DNA of 64,000 nt from Hemerocallis citrina (GCA_017893485.1 CM030360.1:10280597-10344596); one strand, 5' to 3'. Counted from the first letter of the stretch, positions 33,775 through 47,311 are shown. A program made the numbers and translations. The notes: a model not told the origin generated them from the sequence alone.

Positions 33775-36700
33775 TGTCACGCCCCGCTTCCCTAAATACG
33801 GAATACGAGTACATAATGTAGGTCCAACGAATGATGTAAACACCATTCATAAGCTGTACCAGACCAACTCAACAATATGAAATAACAATCACAACCACAC
33901 AAGGAGATATAATAACATAAACAAAGATCAACTTCAATAATAAATGAAATAATCCAAATAATAATATCCAACATCTGGAATAAAAACAAACTCCGGGTCA
34001 TAAAAGCCCAAAAACAAAGTATAATATCAAGACAATGTACAAAAGAAATAAATCTAGCAATAAAGTAAATTAAGCAGCGCAATCTTTGGTTCCATCTCCT
34101 AGAATCGTTGCTCATCAATTCCTTCTGGTATTGTCCCTTCAGTACCTGTAAATTAATGATCTAAAGAAAGATAAAATAAAGTTCTTAGAGCAAGTCGTGG
34201 ACAGCAAGTAGAGAAAGCAGGGAATAATAGAAACATGATACATCAAAAGAAAAGGGACGGGATCAAAGTCAATAGCAAAATTCAAGGATTGGCAATAGTG
34301 TCAAGGGTCTATATTTAATCATGCATTTAATTAATAGTTTCAATTCAAGTTCAATATTGATGACAATATACGGGGTCAAGCATGAAATATCAAATACAGG
34401 TTATTAATCATTTTATTAGCCTATCTAGTGCACGTACTACTGCGTCCCATTTCACAGGTTCGGAGCAAGCACACAGCGAACGCTTTAAACTGATGGTGAA
34501 TTCACAGATCGTGTACTCGGCCCAGTAATCAGTGATGAATGTTCAATGAAAGTAATTATCAAACAGTATTTTATGGCCATCAGTCAGTACAAATCAGGAA
34601 GTAGGGCCCGACCGAGTACAGTTTCTGATTGTTCACTACCAAGTCATCCCATAATACCCCGACTTGTTATCATTTTATTTCATTCTATGTGAGCATGAAA
34701 GAAGGTGTTATCTTGTATCATGCTAGGTGTGACTAATTCTACTCGTTACAGACAAAACAAGAAGCAAACATATTAAATTAACACAAATCACACAATCTGG
34801 ACAACATGACGTTGCTGTACAAAAATACGGATTACCGCTACTACAGGAAAGAAAATCTGGATCCGTCAGAAATTCTAGAAACTAGACTCTCTGTCAGTTC
34901 TAGTAAATATATATACGATATATAAAAGTTACAGAAACTAGGGTGAAAATCCTATTCTTTTCAGATTTTATGTTCAGGCAGCAGGTTATAGATTGTGTTC
35001 ACATATATGTTTTAGGTCAGAAAATTCATCAATTAAATCTACAAAAATTTAGGGTGGTTCCTATACATGTCTAGTTTCATACAAATTAATTTTATATTTT
35101 TATTTTACTGTTATCATGTTCTATTTAATTATGAAACAGAAAGATATGCATGAATTTGTGAATCTGGAAATTCAGACACAGTTGTACTAAAATACTGATA
35201 TCTCACATATTATATATCGAAATTCAAATCCGTCAAAAGTTCTGAAAAATAGATTCATGGGGCTATAAATCATATTCAGAAAGTTATTTCAAATTACAAC
35301 AGCAACATGGTCAAAAATCTGATACAAAAAGGCACAAACAGCAGACCAGAAAATAGTTTGATACGAATTGGCAATAATTTCATCTACAACCATATAGTTC
35401 ATGCTAATTAATAATCAAAGTGCTATTAGATATAGTTCATGCTAATTAATAATCAAAGTGCTATTAGATGTAGTTCATGCTAATTAATAATCAAAGTGCT
35501 ATTAGATGTTTAACACACAGATTTCTAGATTCAAGATGCAATTTCATATGCATGGTAATCAGTTCATTAATTCAACTTCAATCTAACGGATTCAATTCAT
35601 TAAACAATTTTATAACATGGATCTAGTTATTTTTTATGTAAACGTGCATATGCAATATACAAGAGGGACTAGGTTTTAGATCAAAGATGTAGGCATGATA
35701 TTAAGCATATATTGGGTTAGCTATACTTAACGGAATTCAAATAGCAATATGATAAAAAGGACTGGGATCTACTTACGGAGATCAAAGAATCTTGAACAAA
35801 ATAATAAATTAGTGCAAGAAGAGACTTGCCTTTTAGATGTTCATTTCGAATATTTAGAATAATGGGATGAGAATCCCATGCGACGAATCCACGAACACGG
35901 AAACACAGAATCACGTGCGAACTACGTGCAACACCCACACAAAACGTTAAACACCCTACACCGGATCGATCCTTCTCTCTTTCACAAACATCACACACCA
36001 AAAGAAAATCCAACTCTTCTTTTCTTCCCAATCGCGGCGGAGAGAGAGAGACGACATGAGGGGAATGGCAACTGCAGTGCTCGCAGTCGAGAAGTGACAG
36101 CAACGACGAGAGCAAGGGTGGCGACGGTGGGATGCTGGCGGTCAGGAAGTGACGCAGCGACGAGAAATTCGGAGCTCAAGCGGTGCTCTGTTTCGCACCG
36201 AAATAGAGGACGGAACGGTGGGGGTTCGGGTGTTTGAAGATGACGACGACAGGTGAGGGGGTATTCGGTAGTTGCGGGAACAACGAAGAGGGTGAAGGCG
36301 GTGGTCAATGAGGCGGTGGTGGCGATCGGAGGCGATGGCGATGATGGGTTCGGTTGGCGGGAAGATGATGGGATGAGGGGATGGTCGGGGATGGTGGTGA
36401 TGACGAGGGGTCGATGAGGAGTGGTGGGTGGTCGAAGTGGTGGTCGGAGAATGGGAAGGCGAGCGACAGGGTGGTTGAAGGGAAACAGAGGATGGGTCGG
36501 GGGTGAGGAGAGAGATGAGGGTGGCGGTAGGAGAGAGGAATATGTTTAGAATATTATATTAGGATTTGAAGGGGGTATTTATATAGGAGATAGGATGTGG
36601 GGTTTTGGGTTGCAAGTTAATGGATTTAGGGTACGGGTTTAGGCTCCAAAAATAGAGAAATAAAAAAATCAATGAGATGAACATATAGCGGATCAATTCA

Positions 36701-37031
36701 AACTCAAAATAGGAAGAGCTAAATTTGCAATGAGCCAAAAATAGCAGAATTTAAGCCGAAAGAGCACGGAATGATCAAAAGAGAATAAAAGAGCCCAAGA
36801 AAAGCAAAAACTTATTATTAAAAGGAATTTAGATACAATAATCAAGAAAAAGAAAATAAAATACAATAAAATCAGAATAGTGTGCGTGGTGAGGCTGATC
36901 ATTCCACCGTTGTGGAAACAATCATCGAACCTGAGAAAGATAGGGGGTGTATGCTCAAGACCCCGTTGTTCCTTGTTCCAGAGTTAATTAGGGAGTAATC
37001 GATAGTAGATCAACAGTTCCTTAGGAGCAGC
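33775..37031 (-). mobile_element. Solo LTR, chromovirus (Tekay/Del-like), in element 2
   Basis: The plus-strand left end TGTCACGCCCCGCTTCCC matches, in reverse, the ends GGGAAGCAGGACGTGACA at 47306 and GGGAAGCGGGGCATGACA at 54549. The 5 bp before it, ATGGA (33770-33774), recur at 37032-37036, so the right end is set at 37031. However, the expected TTACA terminus is not evident there, and an alternative end is ...GCTGATCA near 36901. A minus-strand TATAAATA at 36576-36583 corresponds to the promoter of the copy at 43488. No coding region is seen. G-rich sequence at 36040-36540 corresponds to the C-rich stretch of the other copies. Confidence 0.65.
35393..35506. repeat. Three copies of a 38-bp unit
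   Basis: The unit ATAGTTCATGCTAATTAATA plus ATCAAAGTGCTATTAGAT is repeated three times almost perfectly inside the solo LTR. Confidence 0.95.
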
Positions 37032-38985
37032 ATGGAATACGACGAGCCGGAGCCCATCCATACAACTGAGGCTAATCATACCGTCACCATTCTTACATGC
37101 GATGAGCTTGCCACGATAAGAATAGGTTTTGGTATTCCTTGCGAGTACAGCCTACTCCTGGCAGGGCCTGGAGTCAGGGCGTGTTATGCCATGTCGGAGT
37201 AATGTTTCTTTCCTTGCGACGCTTTCTTCGCGGGGCTTTGTCTGCCCCTCCACCCTTTCGTTAAAGAGGTGCTTAACTGGTATTGGCTGTGTCCGGTGCA
37301 GTTGATGCCGAACACGTGGAGGCACGTTGTCGGCTTTGTCATGCAGCAACGCCAGCTCGGAGCTGTACCGAGTCTCATGGTGTTCAGACGACATTTCAAG
37401 CTTATCCAACTTAGCCAAATGGAGGAGCGTTGGTACCTCGGCCCTCGCAAGAATAGGGGGCTAGTTGACGCTCCTCGATCGGTAAAATGTTGGAAGCAAA
37501 AGTTCCTTGTCATTCGCAGTGCCGAGCCATGGGGGATTCCCATTACTTGGAGGGGAACGGTTCCCTCGGCGATGCGAGCAGAGTCAGTAATGTACTTGGA
37601 GGGGAACAGTTCCCTCGGCGATGCGAGCGGAGCTGGTAATGTACTTGGAGGAGAAGAGCCTTAGCGACGTGCTTCTGGGACTGAAGATTTTGTCATGGCA
37701 AGATATTACCAACGAAGTGCTCTTTGAAGGCGGTCTTGGACCGGCTGTTCCTAGTACAATTTTACTGTTATTGTTTTCATGCCCTGCTACCCATGCTTTT
37801 GTTGATTTCCAGTTCTTTTATTCATGTCTCAGTTGTTTTCATTTGATCTTACGATTTCTGGCTAATCCGTGTTTCATCTTACAGGTAGGATGGACATGGA
37901 TTTCGAGGACATTTTTGCAGACCTAGATGCGTTACAGAATAAGAGGGAGAAAGAGCCGAAGAAGCGTAAGAGTTCGGCATTGCATCCTTCTTTTTCCCAG
38001 GGCTTACTGCCCCCGGCTACCGTTGCACAGACTGAGCCTCCTACAGGGGTACCGCCTGCCATTGAGGCATGTTCTTCTTTAGCTGCGGTCGTGGCTAGTG
38101 CTGCGTCAGTCCCACTAACTGCTATGGCTCCCGTGGTGCTTGCTAGTCAGGGAGACATGGTCTACACCCCCAACTGTAACATGAAAGCCCAGGAGAATTT
38201 TTTGGGGAAGTTCGCTGCGTGCCTTAAGGCCTGTTGCCACATCCCTACTCCTTCTGACTGGGAGAGGTTGAAGATGGAGCTCCCCGAGAAATCGGTTTTG
38301 GAGATAGCGAGGGCCCATGTGACGGTATGACCTAGTCTCCTTAGTTGCTTAGCTTGCACTTTCCTTTTCTTATATCGTTATGTTTTTAAGTGTTTTTTTC
38401 TCGTTTCAGGCGATGAGCCACTTCGAGAATTTGGCAGACTTTTAGGTGGCTGAGGAGAAGAACATGAGGACCCGCATCTCTCGTGCTGAGAAGAAAGACG
38501 TCAAAGAGTCCGAAGCGGAGTTGGAAGGGATGAAGAAGAAAGAGAAGGAGGCGCACCTTGAGTTGGAGGCGTTGGTATCGAGGAAGGAGGAAATGAGCCT
38601 TGAGCTGGAGGCGTCCAAGGAGAGAGAGATGGCGTTAGAGAAGAAGAACGCTGATCTTCTGGTGGAGTTGGAGAAGGCCCACACTGATGTAGCCTCGGAG
38701 GTGAAGGTCGAGGTGGCCAAGGTTCATGCAGAGTGCAAATCTAAGCTGCAAAGGGTGATGTTGAAGTCTTATGCCCGGGATATCTCACATGTGGTGGAGC
38801 GCGTTTCCGGTTTCGACGGAAAAGGCTACCATGTGACCCTTCGACCTGGTGAGCCCCTGGATCCAGATAGGAAGGACGATGGTGAGGTCGGCACTCCTGC
38901 GGGTGGTGCGAGGAGTGGCTACGGGAAAAAGGACAAAGGAAAGGGCATCACTGGGGGTTCCTTGTCTGTGGTGGCACCGAAGTAG
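37032..38985 (+). pseudogene. Antisense extra ORF (aORF) of element 2, Transposase_28-like, with introns
   Basis: The likely start is ATG at 37032 (MEYDEPEPIHTTE). The domain follows: IPCEYSLLLAGPGVRAC, LCLPLHPFVKEVLNWYW, LMPNTWRHVVGFVM, then RKNRGLVDAPRSVKCWKQKF. One in-frame stop (near 37200) interrupts it. An exon ends near 37740. The next starts after the acceptor CATCTTACAG (about 37885) with MDMDFEDIFADLDAL and runs to GTATGACC (about 38326). The last exon follows CTCGTTTCAG (38410) with a long Lys/Glu coiled coil (RISRAEKKDVKESEAELEGM) and ends GGSLSVVAPK at 38985. Intron positions match the element 1 copy (4445-7365), although the proteins have diverged. The later solo LTR lies directly upstream. 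The role is unknown. Confidence 0.75.
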
Positions 38986-39237
38986 GTGGATGCTTGATTC
39001 ACCTTGATACATCCTTTATCTTCCAGGATATTCTTGATTTGTTTTGTTTGGGACTTGTAGTTTATTTTTTGTGATGCCTAATTGCGTACTGGCCACCACA
39101 TTCATGTATCTTCCTTTTAGTGTTTGAAAAACTATCAGGTTGTGTTGATTTTCTTTTGAAGCGATGCTTGTCTGTGACACTTAGTACTTTAATCCTTTGT
39201 CAGACTATGCTTTTGAAATTGTTGTTGACAGACGATC

Positions 39238-39582
39238 GTGGGATCCGATAAAAAACCTTGTAGTGACGAGGTAGAGCACCTTCGCAAGCGACTGCGCATA
39301 ACGAAGTTGGCAGTAGACCGTTTGCGTGTTCAGTCAGATGAGGAATGGTTGGAGTCTGTTTGCCTTAAGTCGGCGCTCGTTGAGTGGGATTGCGAGTTAG
39401 CACTCTTGTATTCTGATCGTCTGATCAACTTGCTACTGCCTCCGAAAGTGACGAAAGACAGTATTGGAGAATCAAGAATGTGCTTTACTCAGAGAAATAG
39501 TTGTCGAGAAGGACTTGGAGCTATACCGCCTTCAAGCGAGGCTTGGTGGGTTACGGATGGCGAGCACCTTGCACGTCGTTGA
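39238..39582 (+). pseudogene. Second aORF-region reading frame of element 2, hypothetical
   Basis: An open stretch with SDEVEHLRKRLRITKLAVDR is predicted helical and coiled-coil-like. It lies about 250 bases after the main aORF stop, as in element 1 (7446-8409). Beyond 39582 the frame breaks. Product unknown. Confidence 0.4.
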
Positions 39583-40139
39583 TACGAAAAAGGAGCCAAT
39601 GGTTTGAGCAAAAGAAGACATCGCGACTAATGCAAAGGAGAGTGCGATGGTACGAGAAGTCGAGTCGATCGTTGGGGGAACGGTGTCAATAGCATTGGTT
39701 CCCCCTCGACATCCTGGCAGCACCCCTAGCGGAGCGTTAGCTTTGTAGATTTTGACATTGGTTGGTGGAGAGTCACACGCCTCGTGTGCCGGCCAGCAAT
39801 CTCAATCTATGGGGTCAATATTTTTTGTGAAAGATACTGGCGGTTAAGGAAAGGAGGTGAATGTCAGGCGATCCACCAGGAGGCTAGTATCCCTTAGGAA
39901 CAACGTTCCTCACCCACTAAGTCGCAAGGACGGCTTGTAGATCGAGTTGTATGATTGGTGATTCTATACTTGTAGATATTTATAGTACCACTGAATATGA
40001 ACATGTGGATTTGTGATAATTCTGTGATTTGATGAACTCTTTTCATATGCTTGGTCCTTGCTGCCATGGTTGAAGTGTCATCGACTGGGTTCTTTCCCGC
40101 TAAATAATAAGGCCTAAAGTCTGTTGCGTATAGCTAAAG

Positions 40140-40970
40140 AACTATCGACAGTGTATGACGGAGTCTAGAAATTTCTCCATCTTGAACTCAACTAGTTGTA
40201 GGGATAACTCTGAAGGAGAGTTGTTTTCCAAACTTTCTGTATGCGGCCTCTGACAGATTGTGAGAGTCACATCGAATGGACAGTTGAACTCTAAGTGTTG
40301 CTTTTTACAAATATTGCTAGAGTAACTATGATCCATGATTTTGGACCTCTTAATCTATTGTTGAGGAAATTTAACTAGTTGCATGAACAGATCGAATGGC
40401 GAGTTGAACTCTGAACGTATTTATTTACAGGTTGCGAGAGTAACTCTGAACCAAGGGTATGTATTCCGAACTTATTAGTTTAAGTATTAATAGGTTGCAG
40501 GAGCTGATCGAATGGCAAAGTGCACTCTGAACTTGCTTCTTTGTAAATTGACAGAGTCTCTTTTGAGCCATGGGTATGGAATCCGAACCAGTCATCGAGG
40601 TGCTAACGGATTGCAGGAGCAGATCGAATGGCAAAGTGCACCGTGAACTTGCGTTATTGCAAATTGTTAGACTCTTCGAGCCATGGGTAGGAACTCCAAA
40701 TCCGTCTTACGGGAAGACTTATAAAGAGTGTTTGGTGATGTTTAAGTATATAAGTTTGGAACTCAACTCGTTATATAAGTCTCCAAGGAACTTTAACTAG
40801 TTTCGGGAACAAATTGATCGGTGAGTTGTGCTCTAATGGTGCAGGATTGCATGTTGCGAGAGTAACCCTGAGTCGTGGATCTGATTCTGAACTTGTGTTG
40901 TGGAAATCATATAACGAGTATTTAGCGCCGCTCTAAGTATGAGTTGGGCATTTTAGCTCATTGTTTGCTT
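40140..40970. repeat. Tandem array of ~116-bp units between aORF and pol remnant
   Basis: The core GATCGAATGGCAAAGTGCA starts near 40391, 40506 and 40622. CAGAGTAACTCTGAACC-like segments extend the array on both sides. It occupies the same place as the 107-bp array of element 1 (8605-9370) but has a different sequence. Confidence 0.75.
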
Positions 40971-41210
40971 TAATAAATTGACTGAGATGCAATGAAATAT
41001 ATTGGCTAACTTTATTAAGAAATAAACTAAGGGGCTGCTCTAATGGCTGGCCCTTATTACATGCATGACCGTTAGTAAAAACGGTCTTTATTGAAAGAAA
41101 AATTTAAATGGCTGCTCTAGTGGCTGGCCTTTATCACAAAATGTTAAAAAAATTCTGCAGAAATTAGGAGAGCGTATTTCAGACACTCTCGTTATACTTC
41201 AGATCGCGTT

Positions 41211-41414
41211 TCAGACACTCTCATTGTACTTCATAAGGTGTCGCTCATTCAAAGTCCCTATAGACGTATCCCTGCCCCCCGGGTCTTCAAGTTGGTGAGT
41301 TGTCAAGCGAACAACTCGGTAGACCTTGTCTAGACTTTCCTGCTTCTGGGGGAGCCCCCCATCGTTGTTCATAGAGGAAGAGGAATTTTCTGATGGACCA
41401 ACGTGCTTAGGCAA
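41211..41414 (-). pseudogene. Integrase C-terminal tail remnant of element 2
   Basis: The minus-strand frame has KVYRVVRLTTHQLEDPGGRD, then NERHLMKYNESV, the typical end of a gypsy integrase. The rest of integrase, RNase H and RT are missing between here and the protease at 41496, marking the internal deletion. Confidence 0.75.
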
Positions 41415-41495
41415 GATTTTTTGTTTATGATGAATGAGTGGAGCGGCTTCGGGTGAGGGAGTTGAGTGAATTGTTGGGTTCAGATGAGGACGTTC

Positions 41496-42060
41496 TCAGA
41501 ACTGGGAGGAGGTATCTTGACAAGTTTGAAAATTCTCGGCTTGACAGCCCAATGTAGCAGCTTTGACCTCGTTTGCAGGCGCTGTGTTACAACGATTGTT
41601 TTCTTGTGGTAGTTCTTCAGCATGGAGGGGGAGAACCGAACCCCCTATGGTAGCAGTGTAGCACGCCCGTGCTATATGTTGGCTTCCTACTAATTGGCCT
41701 ACACCTGCTGTCGTTGGAAATTTCATTTTCATATGAAAGGCGTAGGCGACAGCGTGGAAAGTGGCTAGTCCTGGGTGGCCGAATATGGCATTGTATGCGG
41801 ATTTAACATCGACTACCAGAAAGTTTAAAGATTTTGTCCGATTTGCTAGTGCTTTCCCTGCCGTTACGTCGAGTGTGACAATTCTCACGACCTGGACAAG
41901 TGCATCGGAGAAGCCATGAAGTGTATAGCTGACTGGCTTGAGTCGGTCTCGAGAGAGTTTTAGCGCTTCGAATGCGGCCATAAAGAGGATGTTCACGAAA
42001 CTGCCATTGTCTACGAGGATACGTCACACCTCGTGATTTGCCATGCCTAGATTGATAACC
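41496..42060 (-). pseudogene. Aspartic protease region of element 2
   Basis: On minus, after a stop (near 42024), the frame gives RILVDNGSFVNILFMAAFEA (active-site Asp-Asn-Gly). It continues with LKPVSYTLHGFSDA, IVTLDVTAGKAL and FLVVDVKSAYNAIFGHPGLA. It ends QDTSSQF with a stop at 41496, right beside the deletion point. Confidence 0.85.
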
Positions 42061-43487
42061 AGTGCATCACAATGAGCCATTTTGATGCCCTTGAGATCTT
42101 TATCAGAGAAGGAGACTGTGAGGCCCAAACCCTTCGGGGGTGGAGTGTTATGAATAGATTAACCTCTCTTATGAAGGCTTTGCGAGAGGAGTTTGAATCT
42201 GCCCCCTTGGGTCCACCATGGATGGTGTGAATAATGGCCATGTGTTCAGAGTCTCGCGATTCAGAAGGCCTTTCAGGATGCTTTTTAGCCTCCCATGGCG
42301 GAGGGTTTTCGGCGTTGTTGTTTCGTTGGACAAACTGAGAGGGGTAGCCCCGCTGAATCAGGTCTTCAATTTCTTGTCTGAGGGCTTCGCAATTATCAGT
42401 AGTATATCCGTGGCCTCTGTGAAATGCACACCATAGGCCATTGTCTCTTCTCTTGTCGGATGTTGTCATTTTGGGAGGAGGACGAAAGCTTCCTCGACTC
42501 TGATGTATTTTTCACTCCTTTCTAGGAGTTTAGTGAAATTTCGAGGTGGCCTTTTGGCGAGGGATACTTTCAGGTCATTATGCGTGACGTTGTGGCAGAA
42601 GGCTGCAGCCGCCACTGAGGAATCTAAGGAGAAAATTGACATTGCTTCTGCTGTGAAATGCTTGACGAAGTCCTTTAGCAATTCTCCATCTCTTTGCTTC
42701 AGTTCTAGCCGGGAAACACTGGTCTTTTCAGCTCTCCGGCTAGTAATGAAGTGTGCAATGAAAATTTGTTCGAGCTGGTTGAAGGAGAATATGGATTCGG
42801 GGGTCAGATGTGAATACCATTCCCTTGCTGATCCTTTCAGTATTGCAGGAAATGTCCGACACATTAGTGCATCCGTGGTGTTATAGACCATCATGAGTAT
42901 TTTAAAGCTCTCAATGTGGTCTGACGGTTTTGATTCCCCATTGTAAGATTCGAATTGAGGAGGCCTAAAGCCCCTTGGGATGGGTGCGTTGAGGATAGCT
43001 CTGCTGAAAGGAGGCCGGCTAGGCCGGTAGGCCCTGTTGGAGTGGTTCCTCTCACTCTTCATCTGTTCTAGACATTTCTCTACCTCTTGGATACGGCAAA
43101 GGACTTGCTCGTCCTTCTTTTGAGATCCAGTTGAGTCGGTGGATCCTTTGTTAGGGGGGAGGCCCAGATCTTGAATCCCTTGGAGAGCACGAAGGATGTT
43201 AAGCTTGAATTTATCTAATTCAGCCATTGTGACTGGGGCGTTTTGCTCTTTGTTATGCACAGGAAGCCTTTGAATCTCATGAGTTGGTCTCCTCATTATT
43301 GGGCATCCCCTGTGAGAAGAGGATTGCCTTGATCTTTGTCTAGAAAGATGGGTTGTTTGGTTCGCTTGATGTCCCGAACGGGAGGCCTCAGACCGGGCGC
43401 GCCTCTTGTCCAACCAAATTCGCAGGTCGGTTTCTTGTTGCCTATTGTTGATGATTTGTCGGAAATCACTAGACCCCCGTGGGCATT
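42047..43487 (-). pseudogene. gag of element 2, main part
   Basis: The long frame 43413-42466 (315 residues) has an Arg/Gln-rich N-terminus. The Retrotrans_gag domain follows with GFRPPQFESYNGESKPSDHI, GSAREWYSHLTPESIFSFNQ and LEQIFIAHFITSRRAEKTS. The following frame 42469-42047 has the knuckle-like NGLWCAFHRGHGYTTDNC. The N-terminal piece is cut off by the solo LTR at 43488-47306 and continues at 47312-47537. This is the best preserved gag in the window. Confidence 0.88.
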
Positions 43488-46400
43488 TGTAAGCCCTGTT
43501 TTCCCAAAGACATATTTTCTGAATATTTCCTGTATTTTGACTAATTATAAATTCACTTTGTTTTGAAATTTGTTTCGGATATTTTATTAAAGCGTTTTCT
43601 AATCGAAAATTATATTTTGTTCGAATAATGGCATATTTTAATTTCCATTTCTATTTGATCGGTTATTTGTATTTTTACTCAATTTAAATTTAAATGTGAT
43701 GTTGTTGTTGTGTTATTTTGATAAATGTATATTTTGTTATATAAATCTTATTATTATTATTTTTATTATTATTATTATTATTAGTAGTATTATTTTTATA
43801 AAGCCCGAATATGCTTATTTAATTGTATTTTATTGTGTGATTTGATGTATGTTTACATGTACATTTTAAAAACCCTATGATGCTAACTATTTTTGTTCTC
43901 CTATTGGATCTTTTAATTAAATCCCAAATCCTATTATTTATTTTATTGGATTTTACACCCTGTAGATTGTAATAACCCAAACCCATTACCCATTCACCTA
44001 TTGGATTATCTACCCAAATACCCACACCCAATAACCCACTATATAAATACCCTACTAATAACCTAACCCTAAACCTATTCTACTGTGCACATATCCCCCA
44101 GCTGCCTTTTCCTCTTCGTTCATCCCATGCACCCATCCCGATCTCCCCTAACCCATCTCCTCTCTCCCTTATCCCGTCTTCCGGCAGCCCTGCCCTCCAA
44201 CACCGCGACAACAGCCTGATGCAGCCCCGTTGTGCCCCCCGTCGCGATGCCTTCAGCGACATCGCTCAGCCGACCAGTCGCAACCGCCCTAGTCCCCTGC
44301 CCTCCTGTCGCGCTCTCCGCGTCGCACGACTGCAGCGCCGCCACCCTGCGACCCCGAAGTCGACCGCCAGCAGCAGAGCCACCGCAGTACCTCTCCCCAT
44401 CTCCCGTCAGCCAGAGAAGCCTTAGCCAGCCCTCATGCAGTTCCTCCGCTCCTTCCTGCTCGCAACCCCAGTCGCACCCACCAGCGGCCAGTCGCACCCC
44501 CTCTCGGCCATGTCCCCTAGCCGACCGCAGCGACAACAGTAGCTGCTCAGTCGTGCCTCCCCGCAATTCTTCGCCTGTCCGCCGTCATTCTCCTGCCGAG
44601 TGCCGTCGCCGATTGTCACCAAGCTAGTGCATAGCCTTGATGGGTCCCTTTTTAATCAAGTTTTGATCATGCGGATTCTTAGCCGTTGATCGCATCTCGA
44701 TCTTGATCATCATGATCTTCCTCAAGTTATCCTGGACCGTCGGATCTACCTTGATCATCACCATCGGGGTGATCTCAGCCGTTCGATCGCGATCATTATC
44801 AACTTCATCATCACCTTGATCTGGACCGTCCGATCTTGTTGATCTTGATCTTGATCTCGATCTCATTCGTGCCGATCCGCCCGATCGTTGTTTGGACATC
44901 TTGATCTTGATCGTCGTCGTGATCCGTTCGTTGGATTGTGTTCGTGATTGGTTTGTGTGTTCGTTCGATCCGTTAGTTGTGTTCGTGTTGGGATCTATCT
45001 CCGTTATTCCTCCGTCGAATTCGTCATCTGCACCTTAAGGCAAGTATTCTCCTTGTACAATTTATTGTCCTAGTACAAGCATTTAATTGAAAAAACCGCA
45101 AATAGGTTGTAGTTGTGACTCCTTCTTGTCTCATCATTTGTTGATCTTGAATTATTCATTGTTGATTCCATAATCTTAAGAGTCACAACCATTTTGTTGT
45201 TATATTTACAAACTAGTTGGACTCATTTATCCCCTAGTCACTTGAACACATGAAACTAAGAAATCCTAGACTTGTAGATGTATGTTGTATCATGTATGTG
45301 ATGATCTTGCATCCCTTGAGTTGAGAAATACACGTGACTTGCTGATTTGATAACCACTACATCTGTATTTGTATCACACATTAATCTAGACTCATAATAA
45401 TCAATTATCATGCAACTTATATATGAAATACATTCACACTTGTTTCTGTCCTGAACTTTGCTTACTATTTCGACCCCTTTAAAATCAAAATCTAAACTTG
45501 AGCCCTGAATATTAAATGTAGCTCTAAATGTCTAGTTGTCGATAGCATCCAAAATTTTCAAATTCCAAGTTACGGTCTAGGAGATATCGTAGTTTTACTG
45601 CTGTGGTATCGGTAGTCGCAGATTCACAAAAACTACTGCACTTCTTTAGTTTGCAAATTATTTTAACTATGCTACCAGTAAGTAATTGACTTGAAATTTT
45701 ATATGCTATTTCTTGACACCCTAAAGAACATTCCCTAACTTTTCCAGAATTAATTAGTAATGTTTCAGCCCTGTTTCTCATGTATAAACTCATATTCACA
45801 AATTCTGGCTGAACACAGAAACTGTATAGTTTGCTGTTTTGACACATGTTTCCACAACTTCTATGTACCTTAATTATATGAGTTGGAACCGGACAGGAGT
45901 CTAGCTTCTAGATCTTCTGAAGGATCTATATTTGCTATCTTGTAGCAACGGGAATCGCAGTTTTGGTGTAACAACCTCATGCTGTCCAGATTTGAGATTT
46001 TCGTTGTTCTTGATACTTTGATTTATTTTGACCCTCGAACATGTATCCTACCTAGCCTAGACTTGTCTCATGTACTTGATTATGTTTGCTTGACATGTTT
46101 TGCACACTTTCATGCTTTCTTGATGATAATAATAAATAATAAGCCGGGGTTTAAGGGAAAGACCATAGTAGTGGACAATATAGGTAAGTGTACTCGGAAG
46201 GGGGCCCGTGTTTCCCAATACCTGGTTCATGAAATTGTTGTATCTTGATCGATTCATGGAGCCATTACTTGGCTCATGAACTTGTTTGATTCATGAACCC
46301 ACTGTGCGGTTCTTGAACTTGTTAGTGGGTTCGCGAACTTGTTATGTGAACTTGTTATTTATTTTCCGATTCATGAACCATGCTTGCTTGATACTTGATG

Positions 46401-47306
46401 CCTGAGTACACCGCCCTATAGACTCCACCATTAGGCCTAAACGTAACTGATTTGTATGTAGCAACCATGCAGTAAAATTATGGATGCATGAAGTGCTACC
46501 TGGATAGTAATAACCACAAGACTTGAACCATGAAACTTGAACTTGATATATGCTTACTTGATACTTGACTACATGATACATGAGACTTGATACTTGTACT
46601 TGACAACTTGACACTAGACATGAGACTTGTACTTGACAACTTGACACTAGACTTGAGACTTGTTACTTGACACTTGTTACTTGATGCTTGATGCCATTAT
46701 ATGTTCACTAGCCATTTGTTCTATTACTAGTATTTGTTACCCAATCTTGTCACTCATGTTGTCTTTCTTGCTAGCAAATTTCTTGAATCCCTACTACTTG
46801 TTGCATCCTTATTACATTCTTGATTCCAAATCTTGTTCCATATTTCTTGTACTTGTTTTTACTATTTGTGGCCCTAACTTGCACTAAGGGCATTTATCTT
46901 GTTTTCTCTATTTTCTCCTTTTATTTATATTAAGCAGACTTTGGAGACGAATTGCCTGCTGGAATCGGTGAGCAGATGTTCTAGGCCTTGCTTGGGAAAA
47001 AATTTCTTTAATCATTTCGTTTTGTATTTGAGTTATTTCATTTGCTGTTGCTTGAAACTTGTAACGGGCTTATGTTCCCAAGTTTTATTTTTGATCCATA
47101 CTTGAAAACTATTTGGATATTATTATTTATTTCAATTGTTTTCTGTTTCTTAATAAATTATTTATGCATGCTTTGTTGTATATATATCTTGTTATATTCT
47201 TGTTGTGATGCTGAGTCGATCCTACAGCTTATGGATGATGTTAAAATTATTTGCTGGGTTTCGTCACGCACTCGTATTCCGTGTTTTTGGGAAGCAGGAC
47301 GTGACA
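43488..47306 (+). mobile_element. Solo LTR, chromovirus (Tekay/Del-like), inside gag of element 2
   Basis: It begins TGTAAGCCCTGTTTTCCC and ends GAAGCAGGACGTGACA. The flanking 5 bp are GCATT (43483-43487) and GCATC (47307-47311). Gag coding continues on both sides. A TATAAAT box at 44042-44048 is followed by a C-rich stretch (44090-44620). Then come GATCTTGATC-rich sequence (44640-44900) and repeats of ACTTGATACTTG (46550-46700). TG/CA termini, 3.8 kb length and no coding point to a solo LTR. The GGGGCGTGACA-type end is, by recall, typical of Tekay/Del chromoviruses. Confidence 0.8.
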
Positions 47307-47311
47307 GCATC

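Noticed and set aside
36901..36901. Alternative right end of the solo LTR at 33775 (…GCTGATCA)
   Set aside because: It ends in CA and its sequence resembles the family start, but the following TTCCA does not match the left duplication ATGGA; 37031 was preferred, with doubt noted.
44120..44627. Pro/Ser-rich (plus) and Gly-rich (minus) frames in the C-rich core of a solo LTR
   Set aside because: Composition-driven open frames on both strands; the equivalent region of the copy at 51086 does not encode a similar protein.
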